Assembly: GCA_000437215.1 (NCBI GenBank)
Contig: FR898649.1
Location: forward strand, 1 to 29,392
DNA from: Clostridium sp. CAG:440
GTDB lineage: Bacteria > Bacillota > Clostridia > TANB77 > CAG-508
Reading direction: 5' to 3'
DNA length: 29,392 nucleotides
Positions 7,596 through 15,085 of this stretch are shown here, piece by piece. A model generated the notes under the pieces. It was not told the DNA's origin. It ran no database searches and worked only from the letters and a program-made list of their open reading frames with translations. The position numbers and the translations under genes were made by a program. Positions within the stretch are counted from its first letter, which is position 1. Every line of letters begins with the position of its first letter.

Positions 7596-7600
7596 ATCTC

Positions 7601-7629
7601 TTGAAAAATAGAATATGTAAATATATAAT
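7601..7629 (+). promoter_or_regulatory. SigA-type promoter of the S1-domain gene
   Basis: TTGAAA (7601-7606), 17-base spacer, TATAAT (7624-7629), 43 bases before the ATG at 7672. Confidence 0.75.
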
Positions 7630-7671
7630 AAAAATGTAAATATTACAAACGAAAAAATAAGGAGAAAATAA

Positions 7672-8475
7672 ATGATTACAAAAAGATTTATACCTGAAGG
7701 TTGGAATGAAAAAACAGCAATTTTAGATAAAAATAATATAGAAGAATATATAAAAAATAAAAATACATTACAAGGAATTGTAAAAAATTGTGATGAACAA
7801 TATAATTTACATATAGACCTTGGAAATAATATAGAAGGAATTATACCAAGAAAAGAAGTAGAAGGAATAAATATAGAAAAAGATGGACTCCCAAAAACCA
7901 ATTTATGTACAGGAAAAGTAAATAGATATGTACAATTTAAAGTGCAAAAAGTATCTGATGAAAATGTAGCTTTATTATCAAGAAGGGAAGTGCAAAAAGA
8001 AGCACTAAATTGGGTAAAAACAAACCTAAATCCTGGTGATGAAGTTATAGGTATAGTTAAAAGAATAGAAAATTATGGCGTTTTTGTAGAAATTGGTGGT
8101 GGAATAGTTGGACTTGCACATATTGAAGATTTGTCAATAGCAAGAATAAAAACACCATTTGAAAGACTAAAAATTGGACAAAAAATAAATATTATGGTAA
8201 AATCAGTAAATAGAGAAGATGGACGAATTATATTATCATATAAAGAAATGCTTGGTACATGGGAAGAAAATGCCAAATTGTTTACAGCTGGAATGAAAGC
8301 ACATGGAATTGTAAGAGAAACAGAAAAAAACAAAAATGGTATATTCATCGAATTAATGCCAAATTTAGTTGGAATGGCAGAATATGAAGAAGGCTTAGAA
8401 TATGGCCAAAAAGTCGATGTTTATATAAAAAAAATTGATTACGAAAGAAAAAAAGTTAAATTGCTAGTAGTTTAA
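7672..8475 (+). CDS. S1 RNA-binding domain protein with three S1 repeats
   Basis: 267 residues; AAGGAGA ribosome binding site. Three OB-type S1 repeats can be traced. The first (about 30-105) is divergent: LQGIVKNCDEQYNLHIDLGNNIEGIIPRKEV. The second (about 120-192) is canonical: GDEVIGIVKRIENYGVFVEIGGGIVGLAHIEDL, then GQKINIMVKSVNREDGRIILSYK. The third (about 205-267) is GMKAHGIVRETEKNKNGIFIELMPNLVGMAEY. It is shorter than true ribosomal protein S1 (four to six repeats) and matches the small S1-like proteins of clostridia, thought to bind mRNA or ribosomes. It has its own promoter and is followed after 44 bases by the winged-helix gene, probably in one transcript. Confidence 0.88.
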   Translation: MITKRFIPEGWNEKTAILDKNNIEEYIKNKNTLQGIVKNCDEQYNLHIDLGNNIEGIIPRKEVEGINIEKDGLPKTNLCTGKVNRYVQFKVQKVSDENVALLSRREVQKEALNWVKTNLNPGDEVIGIVKRIENYGVFVEIGGGIVGLAHIEDLSIARIKTPFERLKIGQKINIMVKSVNREDGRIILSYKEMLGTWEENAKLFTAGMKAHGIVRETEKNKNGIFIELMPNLVGMAEYEEGLEYGQKVDVYIKKIDYERKKVKLLVV

Positions 8476-8519
8476 AATATAATAATAGATAGTTCTATTG
8501 TTAATAAGGAGGAATTAAA

Positions 8520-9461
8520 ATGATAGAAGATAGTGAAATAAAAGCTCAAATTTCACCATTTGCAATGAGAGAAGGAGAAATAAAAACATTTGATGGAAAA
8601 GATGGATATGTTTCTATGAATCAAATCATCCATAAAATAAACATGGGACATATTACAGATATTCATTTTACAATACTAGAAATAGTAAATGAATTTGAAT
8701 TTATTACATCAAGACAAATTTATCAAATACTTGAAATGAAAGGAATTGACCCAAAATCTCAAGATAAATTAAATAATAAGCTAGAAAGTTTAGTAAAATC
8801 AAAAATACTTACTAGATATTATTTTACATCTGATGATGGAAAAGGCGTATATAGAATTTATTGCTTAGAAAAAATGGGAAAATATTTGTTAAACTCAAAA
8901 GAAATAGAATGTAAATGGCAACAATCAGATAATACAAAACCAGTTGGTATGATAAAGAAAAGATTGGCTGGAAATCAAATAATAATTGCTTACAAAAAAA
9001 AGGTTAAAGCATTTGATTCATATGTAGTAAAACCAGCATTAACTGCTAAGCAAACAGGAAAAGTTTTTAAGGCAACAGGTGGAGGAGTTAAGTTAACAAA
9101 ATCTGGAAAGTCAATTGACTTTATATTTGAAGTAGTAAGAAGAGAAATTGACTGGGAAAAGAAATTTATAGATAAAATGAAATTTTATAAAGATTTTTAT
9201 GACAATTACTGTATTGGAGATTCTGGATATAAAAATATGCCACAATTAATTTTAGTTTGTGAAGATGATAAACATATGGCAGAAACTTTTAAACAAATTG
9301 TTACAAATTCTTTAGAGTTATCTAATATAACATTATTATTTACAACAGATTTAAGACAAAATGAAGAAAACTTAAGTAAATCATTAATTCAATTTAAATT
9401 AGATGAAACAACACAAAAATACAAAGTACAAAATGTAGAATTAAAACTATTAGAAAGTTAA
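8520..9461 (+). CDS. Winged-helix protein, replication-relaxation-like
   Basis: 313 residues; AAGGAGG lies eight bases before the ATG. Residues about 50-115 form a winged helix: TILEIVNEFEFITSRQIYQIL, then KLNNKLESLVKSKILTRYYF, then GVYRIYCLEKMGKYLL. The second half has KSIDFIFEVVRREIDWEKKF followed by KMKFYKDFYD, then PQLILVCEDDKHMAETF. This order, a winged helix plus an (I/L)-x-x-E-V-x-R-x-x-x-(8-12)-K-x-x-x-Y core, resembles Replic_Relax proteins (PF13814) of plasmids and mobile elements, whose second domain looks like a PD-(D/E)xK nuclease fold. Here the gene sits in a housekeeping run with no mobilisation gene, so it may be domesticated. It ends two bases before palindromic element A. 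Exact function unknown. Confidence 0.65.
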   Translation: MIEDSEIKAQISPFAMREGEIKTFDGKDGYVSMNQIIHKINMGHITDIHFTILEIVNEFEFITSRQIYQILEMKGIDPKSQDKLNNKLESLVKSKILTRYYFTSDDGKGVYRIYCLEKMGKYLLNSKEIECKWQQSDNTKPVGMIKKRLAGNQIIIAYKKKVKAFDSYVVKPALTAKQTGKVFKATGGGVKLTKSGKSIDFIFEVVRREIDWEKKFIDKMKFYKDFYDNYCIGDSGYKNMPQLILVCEDDKHMAETFKQIVTNSLELSNITLLFTTDLRQNEENLSKSLIQFKLDETTQKYKVQNVELKLLES

Positions 9462-9463
9462 AA

Positions 9464-9778
9464 TAGACAAGTAGACAAGGGGACGGAGTTTTTGTCTTAA
9501 GCTTTCATGGCTTTTTGCAAATTAAACTGCATAAAATAAAAAATATTATTAAAAATAAAATTTTAGAATTGAGAATAATTGAGTTAGAAATTTTTATATT
9601 AATTTTATGGAAAGAGTTCATCTCCTGATGGAAGGGTGCCATAAAATTAATTTAAAATTTCTTCGACAATTATTTGAACGATAAAATTTTATTTTTAATA
9701 ATATTTTTTTATTGAAATTTATTTTTTAAAGCCATGAAAGCCTAAGACAAAATCCCCGTCCCCTTGTCTATTTGTCTA
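9464..9778. repeat. Long palindromic element, copy A (MITE/REP-like)
   Basis: A roughly 315-base interrupted palindrome between two converging genes. Outer TAGACAA (9464-9470) faces TTGTCTA (9772-9778). The inner TAGACAAGGGGACGG (9472-9486) is an exact inverted repeat of 9756-9770. Further in, GTCTTA..CTTTCATGGCTTT pairs with AAAGCCATGAAAG..TAAGAC, and an AT-rich arm with TATTAAAAATAAAATTTTA has an exact partner on the other side. The centre is asymmetric, with CATCTCCTGATG. Copy B at 22725-23022 has the same centre and arms in reverse orientation. Each terminus can fold as a small hairpin (GACAA..TTGTC enclosing GGGGACGG), as in REP sequences handled by Y1-type transposases. No protein is encoded. 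It occupies the whole gap of about 300 bases and provides the pflA stop codon. Confidence 0.9.
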
Positions 9779-10502
9779 TACCTAAAATTGATTTAACGCG
9801 TTCTACATCTTTACTTGTGGCTTCTGGAACATTTTCTAATTCATATTTAAAGCCGAGTTTTTTCCATTTGTATTTCCCCATACTGTGATATGGAAGGATT
9901 TCTATTTTTTCTACAGTCTTTAGAGAATTAATAAAATCTTTTAATTTTAATAGATCATTTTCGTCATCAGTGTAACCAGGGACAAGAACTTGTCTTATCC
10001 ACATTTTAATGTTATTGTCAGATAAGAATTTTGCAAATTCAAGCTCTCTTTTATTTGAACGTCCAACTAAGTTTTTGCACTTTTCATCATCAATGTGTTT
10101 TATATCTAATAAAACTAAATCTGTAAGAGATAATAAAGTTTTTATATCATCTGTTATACTAACCATACCTGAGGTGTCTATACAAGTATGAATTCCTTCT
10201 TGTTTTAGTTTAGTAAATAAACTAATTAAAAATTTCACCTGTAATAGAGGTTCTCCGCCTGTAACTGTAACTCCTCCTGAAGGGCATATATAATTTTTAT
10301 ATCTAATTATTTTATTAAAAATATCATCCAATGATTGGTAGCTTCCGCCATTTATGTCCCATGTATCACGATTGTGGCAGTATTTACATTGTAAATGACA
10401 TCCTTGCAAAAAAATAACATATCTAATTCCAGGGCCATCTACAGTTCCAAAGGATTCTATAGAATGAACCTTGGCATAATATTTTAAGTCTTTTTCTTCC
10501 AT
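9768..10502 (-). CDS. pflA: Pyruvate formate-lyase activating enzyme
   Basis: 244 residues. This is a radical-SAM enzyme that uses S-adenosylmethionine and a 4Fe-4S cluster to create the glycyl radical on PflB. The cluster motif CxxxCxxC is at C35, C39, C42 (GCHLQCKYCHN). SIESFGTVDGPGIRYVIF before it, and GGVTVTGGEPLLQ, LLDIKHID and RQVLVPGYTDDE after it, are all typical of the family. Start ATG has AAGGAG upstream. It follows pflB in the same direction, with a terminator-like hairpin between them. The last three residues (IDK) and the TAG stop are written in the repeated TAGACAA ends of palindromic element A, so the element forms the very end of the gene. Confidence 0.96.
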   Translation of the reverse strand: MEEKDLKYYAKVHSIESFGTVDGPGIRYVIFLQGCHLQCKYCHNRDTWDINGGSYQSLDDIFNKIIRYKNYICPSGGVTVTGGEPLLQVKFLISLFTKLKQEGIHTCIDTSGMVSITDDIKTLLSLTDLVLLDIKHIDDEKCKNLVGRSNKRELEFAKFLSDNNIKMWIRQVLVPGYTDDENDLLKLKDFINSLKTVEKIEILPYHSMGKYKWKKLGFKYELENVPEATSKDVERVKSILGIDK

Positions 10503-10545
10503 TTTTATTTTAAACTCCTTAATTTTACCAAAGATAATATAATAT

Positions 10546-10594
10546 AAAAAGAGGAGAGGCTATTTTATATATTTTAGATAACCTAACCTCTTTT
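10546..10594 (-). terminator. Terminator or attenuator between pflB and pflA
   Basis: On the minus strand AAAAGAGGTTAGG pairs with CCTCTCCTCTTTTT around a loop of about 22 bases, followed by a T-run. It lies after pflB and before the pflA start, so it probably lowers pflA expression relative to pflB by partial read-through. Confidence 0.7.
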
Positions 10595-10610
10595 GATTTA
10601 TATTTTAGTT

Positions 10611-12848
10611 TTATATTTTCTCATGAATTGTTCTGTTTATTACATCTAATTGTTGTTCTCTTGTTAATTTTACAAAGTTTACTGCATATCCAGATACTCT
10701 TATTGTTAATTGAGGGTATCTTTCAGGATGATCCATTGCATCTAATAATAAACTTCTATCAAAAACATTAACATTTATATGATGACCAGTTTGAGCAAAA
10801 TATCCATCAAGCATATTTACTAAGTTAGTAATTTTTTGATCTTCATCTTTACCAAGTGTTCCAGGTGTTATAGAAAATGTATAAGAAATACCATCTTCTG
10901 CACTGTCAAATGGTAATTTGGCAATTGAATTCATTACAGCAAGGGCTCCATTTGTATCTCTTCCATGTAATGGGTTTGCTCCAGGTCCAAATGGTGCTCC
11001 AGCTCTTCTTCCATCAGGAGTGTTTCCTGTAGCTTTTCCATAAACAACATTTGATGTTATTGTTAATATTGATAATGTGTGTTTTGAATTTCTGTAAGTT
11101 GGATGTTTTCTTAGTTTATTTACAAATGTTTTTACAATATCTACTGCTATACTATCTACTTTATCATCATCATTTCCAAATTTAGGGAAGTCACCTTCAA
11201 TCTCGAAATCTGTAGCAAGACCTGTTTCGTCTCTAATAACTTTAACTTTAGCATATTTTATTGCAGAAAGTGAATCTGCAACAACAGATAAACCAGCTAT
11301 TCCGCAAGCCATTGTTCTTATAATATCTTTATCGTGTAAAGCCATTTCAATTGCTTCATAGCAGTATTTGTCATGCATATAATGGATTGCATTTAAAGAT
11401 TTTATATAGATTCTTGCAACATAATCCATCATTTGATCAAATTTTTCCATTACTTCATCATAGTCAAGGTATTCAGAAGTAATTGGAGCATATTTTGGTG
11501 TTACTTGTTTTCCTGTTTTTTCATCTCTACCACCATTTATTGCATATAATAGTGTTTTTGCAAGATTTGCTCTGGCACCGAAGAATTGCATTTGTTTTCC
11601 TATTTTCATAGGAGATACACAACATGCTATACCATAATCATCTCCAAGTGTAATTCTCATTAAATCATCATTTTCGTACTGAATTGATGAAGTTTTTATT
11701 GATAATCCTGTAGTATATCTTTTAAATCCATCAGGTAATCTAGTTGACCAAAGTACTGTCAAGTTAGGTTCTGGGGCTGGTCCTAAATTTTCTAATGTGT
11801 GAAGAATTCTAAATGAGTTTTTAGTAACTAATGTTCTTCCATCAATTCCCATACCACCAATACTTTCAGTTACCCAAACAGGATCACCACTAAATAATTC
11901 GTTATATTCAGGAGTTCTTAAAAATCTAACTAAACGTAATTTCATTACAAAATGATCAACTATTTCTTGTGCTGTTTCTTCTGTTAATGTTCCATTTTTT
12001 AAATCTCTTTCAATATATATATCTAAAAATGTTGAAGTTCTACCAATACTCATTGCAGCACCATCTTGGTCTTTAACAGCTCCTAAGTAAGCAAAGTATA
12101 ACCATTGAACAGCCTCTTTTGCATTTGTTGCAGGAACAGAAATATCAAATCCATATTTAGCAGCCATTATTTTTAATTCATTTAAAGCTTTTATTTGTTC
12201 ACTTATTTCTTCTCTTTGTCTTATAACTTCTTCTGTGAAATTATCGACATCTAATACATCTAGTTCTTGTTTCTTTTCATTTATTAATACATCTACACCA
12301 TAAAGTGCAACACGTCTGTAATCTCCAATTATTCTTCCACGTCCATAACCATCTGGAAGACCTGTTAATAAATGAGCACTTCTTGCAGCTCTTATATCTG
12401 GGGTGTAAACATCAAATACTCCATCATTATGTGTTTTTCTATATTTATGAAATATTTCATCAGTTTCAGGGTCTACTTCTCTTCCATAACTTTTACATGC
12501 TTTTTCTACAATTCTAATTCCACCAAAAGGCATTATTGCTCTTTTTAATGGACTATCAGTTTGAAGACCAACAATTTCTTCTAAATCTTTATCTATATAA
12601 CCTGCTTCATGAGCTGAAACTGTTGAAGGAGTTTTTGTGTCTATATCTAATACTCCACCTTGAGCTTCTTTTTCCTTTTTATATAGTTCCAAAACTTCAT
12701 TCCATAATTTTTCTGTTTTAGCAGTTGGTTTTGCTAAAAAGCTAGAATCACCTTCATAAGGTGTGTAATTTTTTTGAATAAAATCTCTTACGTTTATTTC
12801 TGATTGCCAATCACCACATTTAAAATTTTCCCATTGTTTAAATTCCAT
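10611..12848 (-). CDS. pflB: Pyruvate formate-lyase (formate C-acetyltransferase)
   Basis: 745 residues, the usual length for PflB. It converts pyruvate and CoA to acetyl-CoA and formate in the cytoplasm under anoxic conditions. The paired active-site cysteines are C409 and C410 (YGIACCVSPM), and the glycyl-radical site is G720 in RVSGYAVNF near the C-terminus. GIAGLSVVADSLSAIKYA and TPDGRRAGAPFGPGANP are further family hallmarks that separate it from glycerol or choline lyases of the same superfamily. GGAGG lies eight bases before the ATG, with a SigA-type promoter upstream (12898-12926). Followed on the same strand by pflA, its activase. An XRE regulator gene lies directly upstream in the same direction, but is closed off by its own terminator. 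Confidence 0.98.
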   Translation of the reverse strand: MEFKQWENFKCGDWQSEINVRDFIQKNYTPYEGDSSFLAKPTAKTEKLWNEVLELYKKEKEAQGGVLDIDTKTPSTVSAHEAGYIDKDLEEIVGLQTDSPLKRAIMPFGGIRIVEKACKSYGREVDPETDEIFHKYRKTHNDGVFDVYTPDIRAARSAHLLTGLPDGYGRGRIIGDYRRVALYGVDVLINEKKQELDVLDVDNFTEEVIRQREEISEQIKALNELKIMAAKYGFDISVPATNAKEAVQWLYFAYLGAVKDQDGAAMSIGRTSTFLDIYIERDLKNGTLTEETAQEIVDHFVMKLRLVRFLRTPEYNELFSGDPVWVTESIGGMGIDGRTLVTKNSFRILHTLENLGPAPEPNLTVLWSTRLPDGFKRYTTGLSIKTSSIQYENDDLMRITLGDDYGIACCVSPMKIGKQMQFFGARANLAKTLLYAINGGRDEKTGKQVTPKYAPITSEYLDYDEVMEKFDQMMDYVARIYIKSLNAIHYMHDKYCYEAIEMALHDKDIIRTMACGIAGLSVVADSLSAIKYAKVKVIRDETGLATDFEIEGDFPKFGNDDDKVDSIAVDIVKTFVNKLRKHPTYRNSKHTLSILTITSNVVYGKATGNTPDGRRAGAPFGPGANPLHGRDTNGALAVMNSIAKLPFDSAEDGISYTFSITPGTLGKDEDQKITNLVNMLDGYFAQTGHHINVNVFDRSLLLDAMDHPERYPQLTIRVSGYAVNFVKLTREQQLDVINRTIHEKI

Positions 12849-12897
12849 TTTTTTACCTCCATTTTTACTTATATTATTTTCATTTTTGCCACAAAAT

Positions 12898-12926
12898 ATG
12901 ATAGCACAAAAAAATTTTTTTTACAA
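12898..12926 (-). promoter_or_regulatory. SigA-type promoter of pflB
   Basis: On the minus strand TTGTAA (plus 12921-12926), 17-base spacer, TATCAT (plus 12898-12903). The spacer is mostly A8T7, a rigid or bent tract. I see no clear FNR or Rex palindrome nearby. Confidence 0.7.
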
Positions 12927-12940
12927 TAAAAAAATATAAA

Positions 12941-12981
12941 AAAATGCCGTTTACTCTAATAAAGTAAAGGCAAATTTTTTT
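12941..12981 (-). terminator. Terminator of the XRE gene
   Basis: On the minus strand TGCC-TTTACT pairs with AGTAAA-C-GGCA (one bulged base), with an A-run before and a T-run after. The stem is plus 12945-12972. It overlaps the XRE stop region and separates that gene from the pflB promoter. Confidence 0.8.
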
Positions 12982-13306
12982 ATTCATTTTCAGCAATTGT
13001 TTTTGCTATATTGTAAATTAATTTTTGCTTTTCTGGAGAACAATTTTTTAAAAGTTCAGCAAATTCTTTATCTAAATAATTTGAAGAATCACTAGATGCA
13101 CCATTTAATACATAACCTTCAGTTACATCTAACAAGTCACAAATTTGGTTTAATCTTTTTAAATTTATATGAGAGTTTCCTCTTTCTACTCTACTTAAAA
13201 AAGCTACTGATATGTCAATTTTTTCTGCTAAATCTTCTTGAGTGTAGTTTTTTGCAAGTCTTGCTTGTTTAATTCTATTACCTATAATATTATAATCTAA
13301 TGCCAT
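12980..13306 (-). CDS. XRE-family transcriptional regulator
   Basis: 108 residues; AAAGGTGAT ribosome binding site. Residues about 8-63 form a Cro/C1-type helix-turn-helix: IGNRIKQARLAKNYTQEDLA, then ISVAFLSRVERGNSHINLKRL, then LDVTEGYVL. The short C-terminal tail (YLDKEFAELLKNCSPEKQKLIYNIAKTI) is a common form in clostridial chromosomal XRE regulators and probably aids dimerisation. It lies upstream of pflB in the same orientation but has its own terminator, so joint transcription is unlikely. A 15-base palindrome in its upstream region could be its own operator. Targets unknown. Confidence 0.88.
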   Translation of the reverse strand: MALDYNIIGNRIKQARLAKNYTQEDLAEKIDISVAFLSRVERGNSHINLKRLNQICDLLDVTEGYVLNGASSDSSNYLDKEFAELLKNCSPEKQKLIYNIAKTIAENE

Positions 13307-13345
13307 ATTATATCACCTTTCTCTTAATTTATAAGCAAAATATAA

Positions 13346-13360
13346 CATTTTATTAAAATG
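13346..13360. promoter_or_regulatory. Candidate operator of the XRE regulator
   Basis: CATTTTA-T-TAAAATG is a perfect palindrome with seven-base arms around one base, in the position expected for the XRE promoter. In such AT-rich DNA it may be chance. Confidence 0.3.
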
Positions 13361-13589
13361 GTTTACAGAAACATATGTAGCAATATTAATTATTAGGTAA
13401 AACTAATAAATGCATATTTAAACATTAATATATTTTCCAATATCAAAAAATTTAAACATAGACATACGAAAAAGAGAGAAAAAGGGAGATTTGAGCATCA
13501 TACGTGAGCAAATATTAACAAAATAAGATAAAAAAATAGTATTTTTTGTAATAATTTTAGAAAATTGGGAATAATAATGTATACATAAT

Positions 13590-13618
13590 TTGCATTTTTA
13601 AGGAATATATAGTATAAT
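13590..13618 (+). promoter_or_regulatory. SigA-type promoter of the M23 gene
   Basis: TTGCAT (13590-13595), 17-base spacer, TATAAT (13613-13618), about 35 bases before the gene start. Confidence 0.75.
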
Positions 13619-13653
13619 AGTATTTAGCTGTTTTAAAAAAATAGCAAAGGAGA

Positions 13654-14634
13654 GTGAATTATATTTTAAGAAAGAAACTAAAATTCTATACAAAAGAAAG
13701 CTTAAGAATTGTGGGAATGATAGTGGTAGCATTTGGTTTCATAAGTGGAATATTAATGTTAAAATACAAACCAGTATATGCAGTTACAATTGATAACACT
13801 CAAGTTGGTTATGTAGTAAGTAAAGATGAAATTGAGAAAAATATTGAAGAAAACATATTATCATATAATTCAAAAAATGTAGATACAGTAGAATTAAAAA
13901 AAGCACCAACATATGAATTAAAGTTTGTTGATAGACAAGAAAAAACAAATGAACAAGATGTATTAATTGCAGCGCAAAAACAAATGGAAATAACATATAA
14001 GTATTATCAAATTGCTTTAAATAATAATGTAATAGAAACTGTAGATGCATATGAAGATGCACAAAATATAATAGATGAAATAAAACAAGATGAAAAAAAT
14101 AAGGATGTAGATTTAAAAATTATAGAGCAAACAACCAAAAACGCAGAAGAGGTAAAAACAAACAGTGTAGAAGTAGCAAAAACAACTATTTCTAAAGCAG
14201 TTAATAATGAAACTAAAACACAAGATAGTGTTATAGGTGAAGTTCAAGGAATTAAAATAGCTGTTAAACCAATAAGTGGAATTATTACTTCAAGATATGG
14301 AGTAAGCAGTTCTATTAGAAGGTCAACTCATACAGGGTTAGATATAGCAGCTTCAAGTGGAACACCAATAAAAGTTATAGCAGATGGAACAGTAACTTTT
14401 GCTAAATATTCAGGTTCTTATGGAAATTTGGTTAAAGTAAGCCATGGCAATGGTGTTGAAACATGGTATGCACATACAAGTAAAATGTATGTAACAGTTG
14501 GGCAAGAAGTAAAAGCGGGAGATGTTATTGCAGCAGTTGGAAGTACTGGAAATTCAACAGGAGCTCATTTACATTTAGAAATAAGAATAAATGGAAACCA
14601 CGTAAATCCACAAAATTATATATATAATAAGTAA
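13654..14634 (+). CDS. M23 (LytM-type) peptidoglycan endopeptidase, membrane-anchored
   Basis: 326 residues from GTG 13654. Residues about 18-36 form a single hydrophobic anchor, so the enzyme acts outside the membrane on cell-wall cross-links. The middle part (40-195) is a mixed helical stalk with no G5 or LysM motif that I can see. The C-terminal M23 domain runs from about 208 (GIITSRYGVSSS) with HTGLD (H226, D230), GNLVKVSHGNGVETWYAH (H274) and HLHLEIR (H305, H307). These are the zinc ligands and catalytic His of LytM, so it looks active. The start is uncertain: AGGAG ends only one base before the GTG, while an ATT at 13663 has ideal spacing. Single gene with its own promoter and terminator. 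Confidence 0.88.
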   Translation: MNYILRKKLKFYTKESLRIVGMIVVAFGFISGILMLKYKPVYAVTIDNTQVGYVVSKDEIEKNIEENILSYNSKNVDTVELKKAPTYELKFVDRQEKTNEQDVLIAAQKQMEITYKYYQIALNNNVIETVDAYEDAQNIIDEIKQDEKNKDVDLKIIEQTTKNAEEVKTNSVEVAKTTISKAVNNETKTQDSVIGEVQGIKIAVKPISGIITSRYGVSSSIRRSTHTGLDIAASSGTPIKVIADGTVTFAKYSGSYGNLVKVSHGNGVETWYAHTSKMYVTVGQEVKAGDVIAAVGSTGNSTGAHLHLEIRINGNHVNPQNYIYNK

Positions 14635-14658
14635 AGATGTCTTATGACATCTTTTTTA
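14633..14658 (+). terminator. Rho-independent terminator after the M23 gene
   Basis: AAAGATGTC (14633-14641) pairs with GACATCTTT (14646-14654) around TTAT, then a T-run. It overlaps the M23 stop codon. Confidence 0.85.
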
Positions 14659-14799
14659 TATTATAGGAAAGTTCTCTGAACTTCCTATAATATAAATATA
14701 TTGCACAGAAATTTGCTTTGCAAATTTCGCACACGAACAAAGACGCGGACTTTAAAAAGTTTTAATAAGTACAAAAGTTATTAATGTCCGCTTTTGTTC
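14656..14799. repeat. Cluster of three hairpins between the M23 gene and copZ
   Basis: First, TTATATTATAGGAA (14656-14669) pairs with TTCCTATAATATAA (14682-14695), with an inner GTTC/GAAC around TCT. Second, GAAATTTGC (14708-14716) pairs with GCAAATTTC (14720-14728) around TTT. Third, GAACAAA and GCGGAC (14735-14750) pair with GTCCGC and TTTGTTC (14786-14799). The last stem is GC-rich against its surroundings. The set is too long to be just a terminator and resembles degraded palindromic repeats. No protein is encoded. Confidence 0.75.
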
Positions 14800-14821
14800 T
14801 AACTATAAAAAATTTGTATTA

Positions 14822-14850
14822 TTTACAAAATATTATAACAGGTATATAAT
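14822..14850 (+). promoter_or_regulatory. SigA-type promoter of copZ-copA
   Basis: TTTACA (14822-14827), 17-base spacer, TATAAT (14845-14850). No unmistakable CopY (TACAnnTGTA) or CsoR operator is seen, so the copper sensor is unclear. Confidence 0.7.
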
Positions 14851-14870
14851 ATTTTTTAGGAGGTGAAAGA

Positions 14871-15080
14871 ATGAAAGAGTTAAAATTAAAAATAAATGGA
14901 ATGGCTTGCGAAGGCTGTGAAAATAGAGTAAAATCTGCTTTATTATCAATAGATGGAGTTGAAAGTGTAGATGCTAATCATACTACTGGAATGGTAATAA
15001 TAAATTTAAAAAAAGATTTAGATATTGCCCAAATTAAAGAAAAAATAATAGATATTGGGTATGATATAGTAGAGGGATAG
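14871..15080 (+). CDS. copZ: Copper chaperone, HMA domain
   Basis: 69 residues, a single heavy-metal-associated domain (beta-alpha-beta-beta-alpha-beta). The metal site is GMACEGC with C13 and C16, and SALLSIDGVESVDANHTTGMVII follows as in CopZ. It carries Cu(I) in the cytoplasm to the transport ATPase encoded just downstream, five bases after its stop. AGGAGGTG lies close upstream of the ATG. The Glu between the metal cysteines is less common than the Gln, His or Ala seen elsewhere but does not argue against copper. Confidence 0.92.
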   Translation: MKELKLKINGMACEGCENRVKSALLSIDGVESVDANHTTGMVIINLKKDLDIAQIKEKIIDIGYDIVEG

Positions 15081-15085
15081 ATAAT

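Larger units (their letters stand above)
13307..13653. other. Divergent intergenic region between the XRE and M23 genes
   Basis: 347 bases without a supported gene. It holds a 15-base palindrome CATTTTATTAAAATG (13346-13360) 40 bases upstream of the XRE start, and a SigA-type promoter for the M23 gene (13590-13618). The stretch 13450-13530 contains a purine-rich run (GAAAAAGAGAGAAAAAGGGAG) that I cannot explain. No RNA family was recognised. Confidence 0.5.

Noticed and set aside
9464..9778. Insertion sequence with its own transposase
   Set aside because: The element is only 315 bases and has no open frame; at most it is a non-autonomous element.
12305..12721. Plus-strand frames inside pflB
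   Set aside because: They are Leu/Phe-rich antisense shadows of a certain gene, without ribosome binding sites.
14800..14870. Copper riboswitch or CopY/CsoR operator before copZ
   Set aside because: I looked for TACAnnTGTA and for G-tract CsoR palindromes and found neither.
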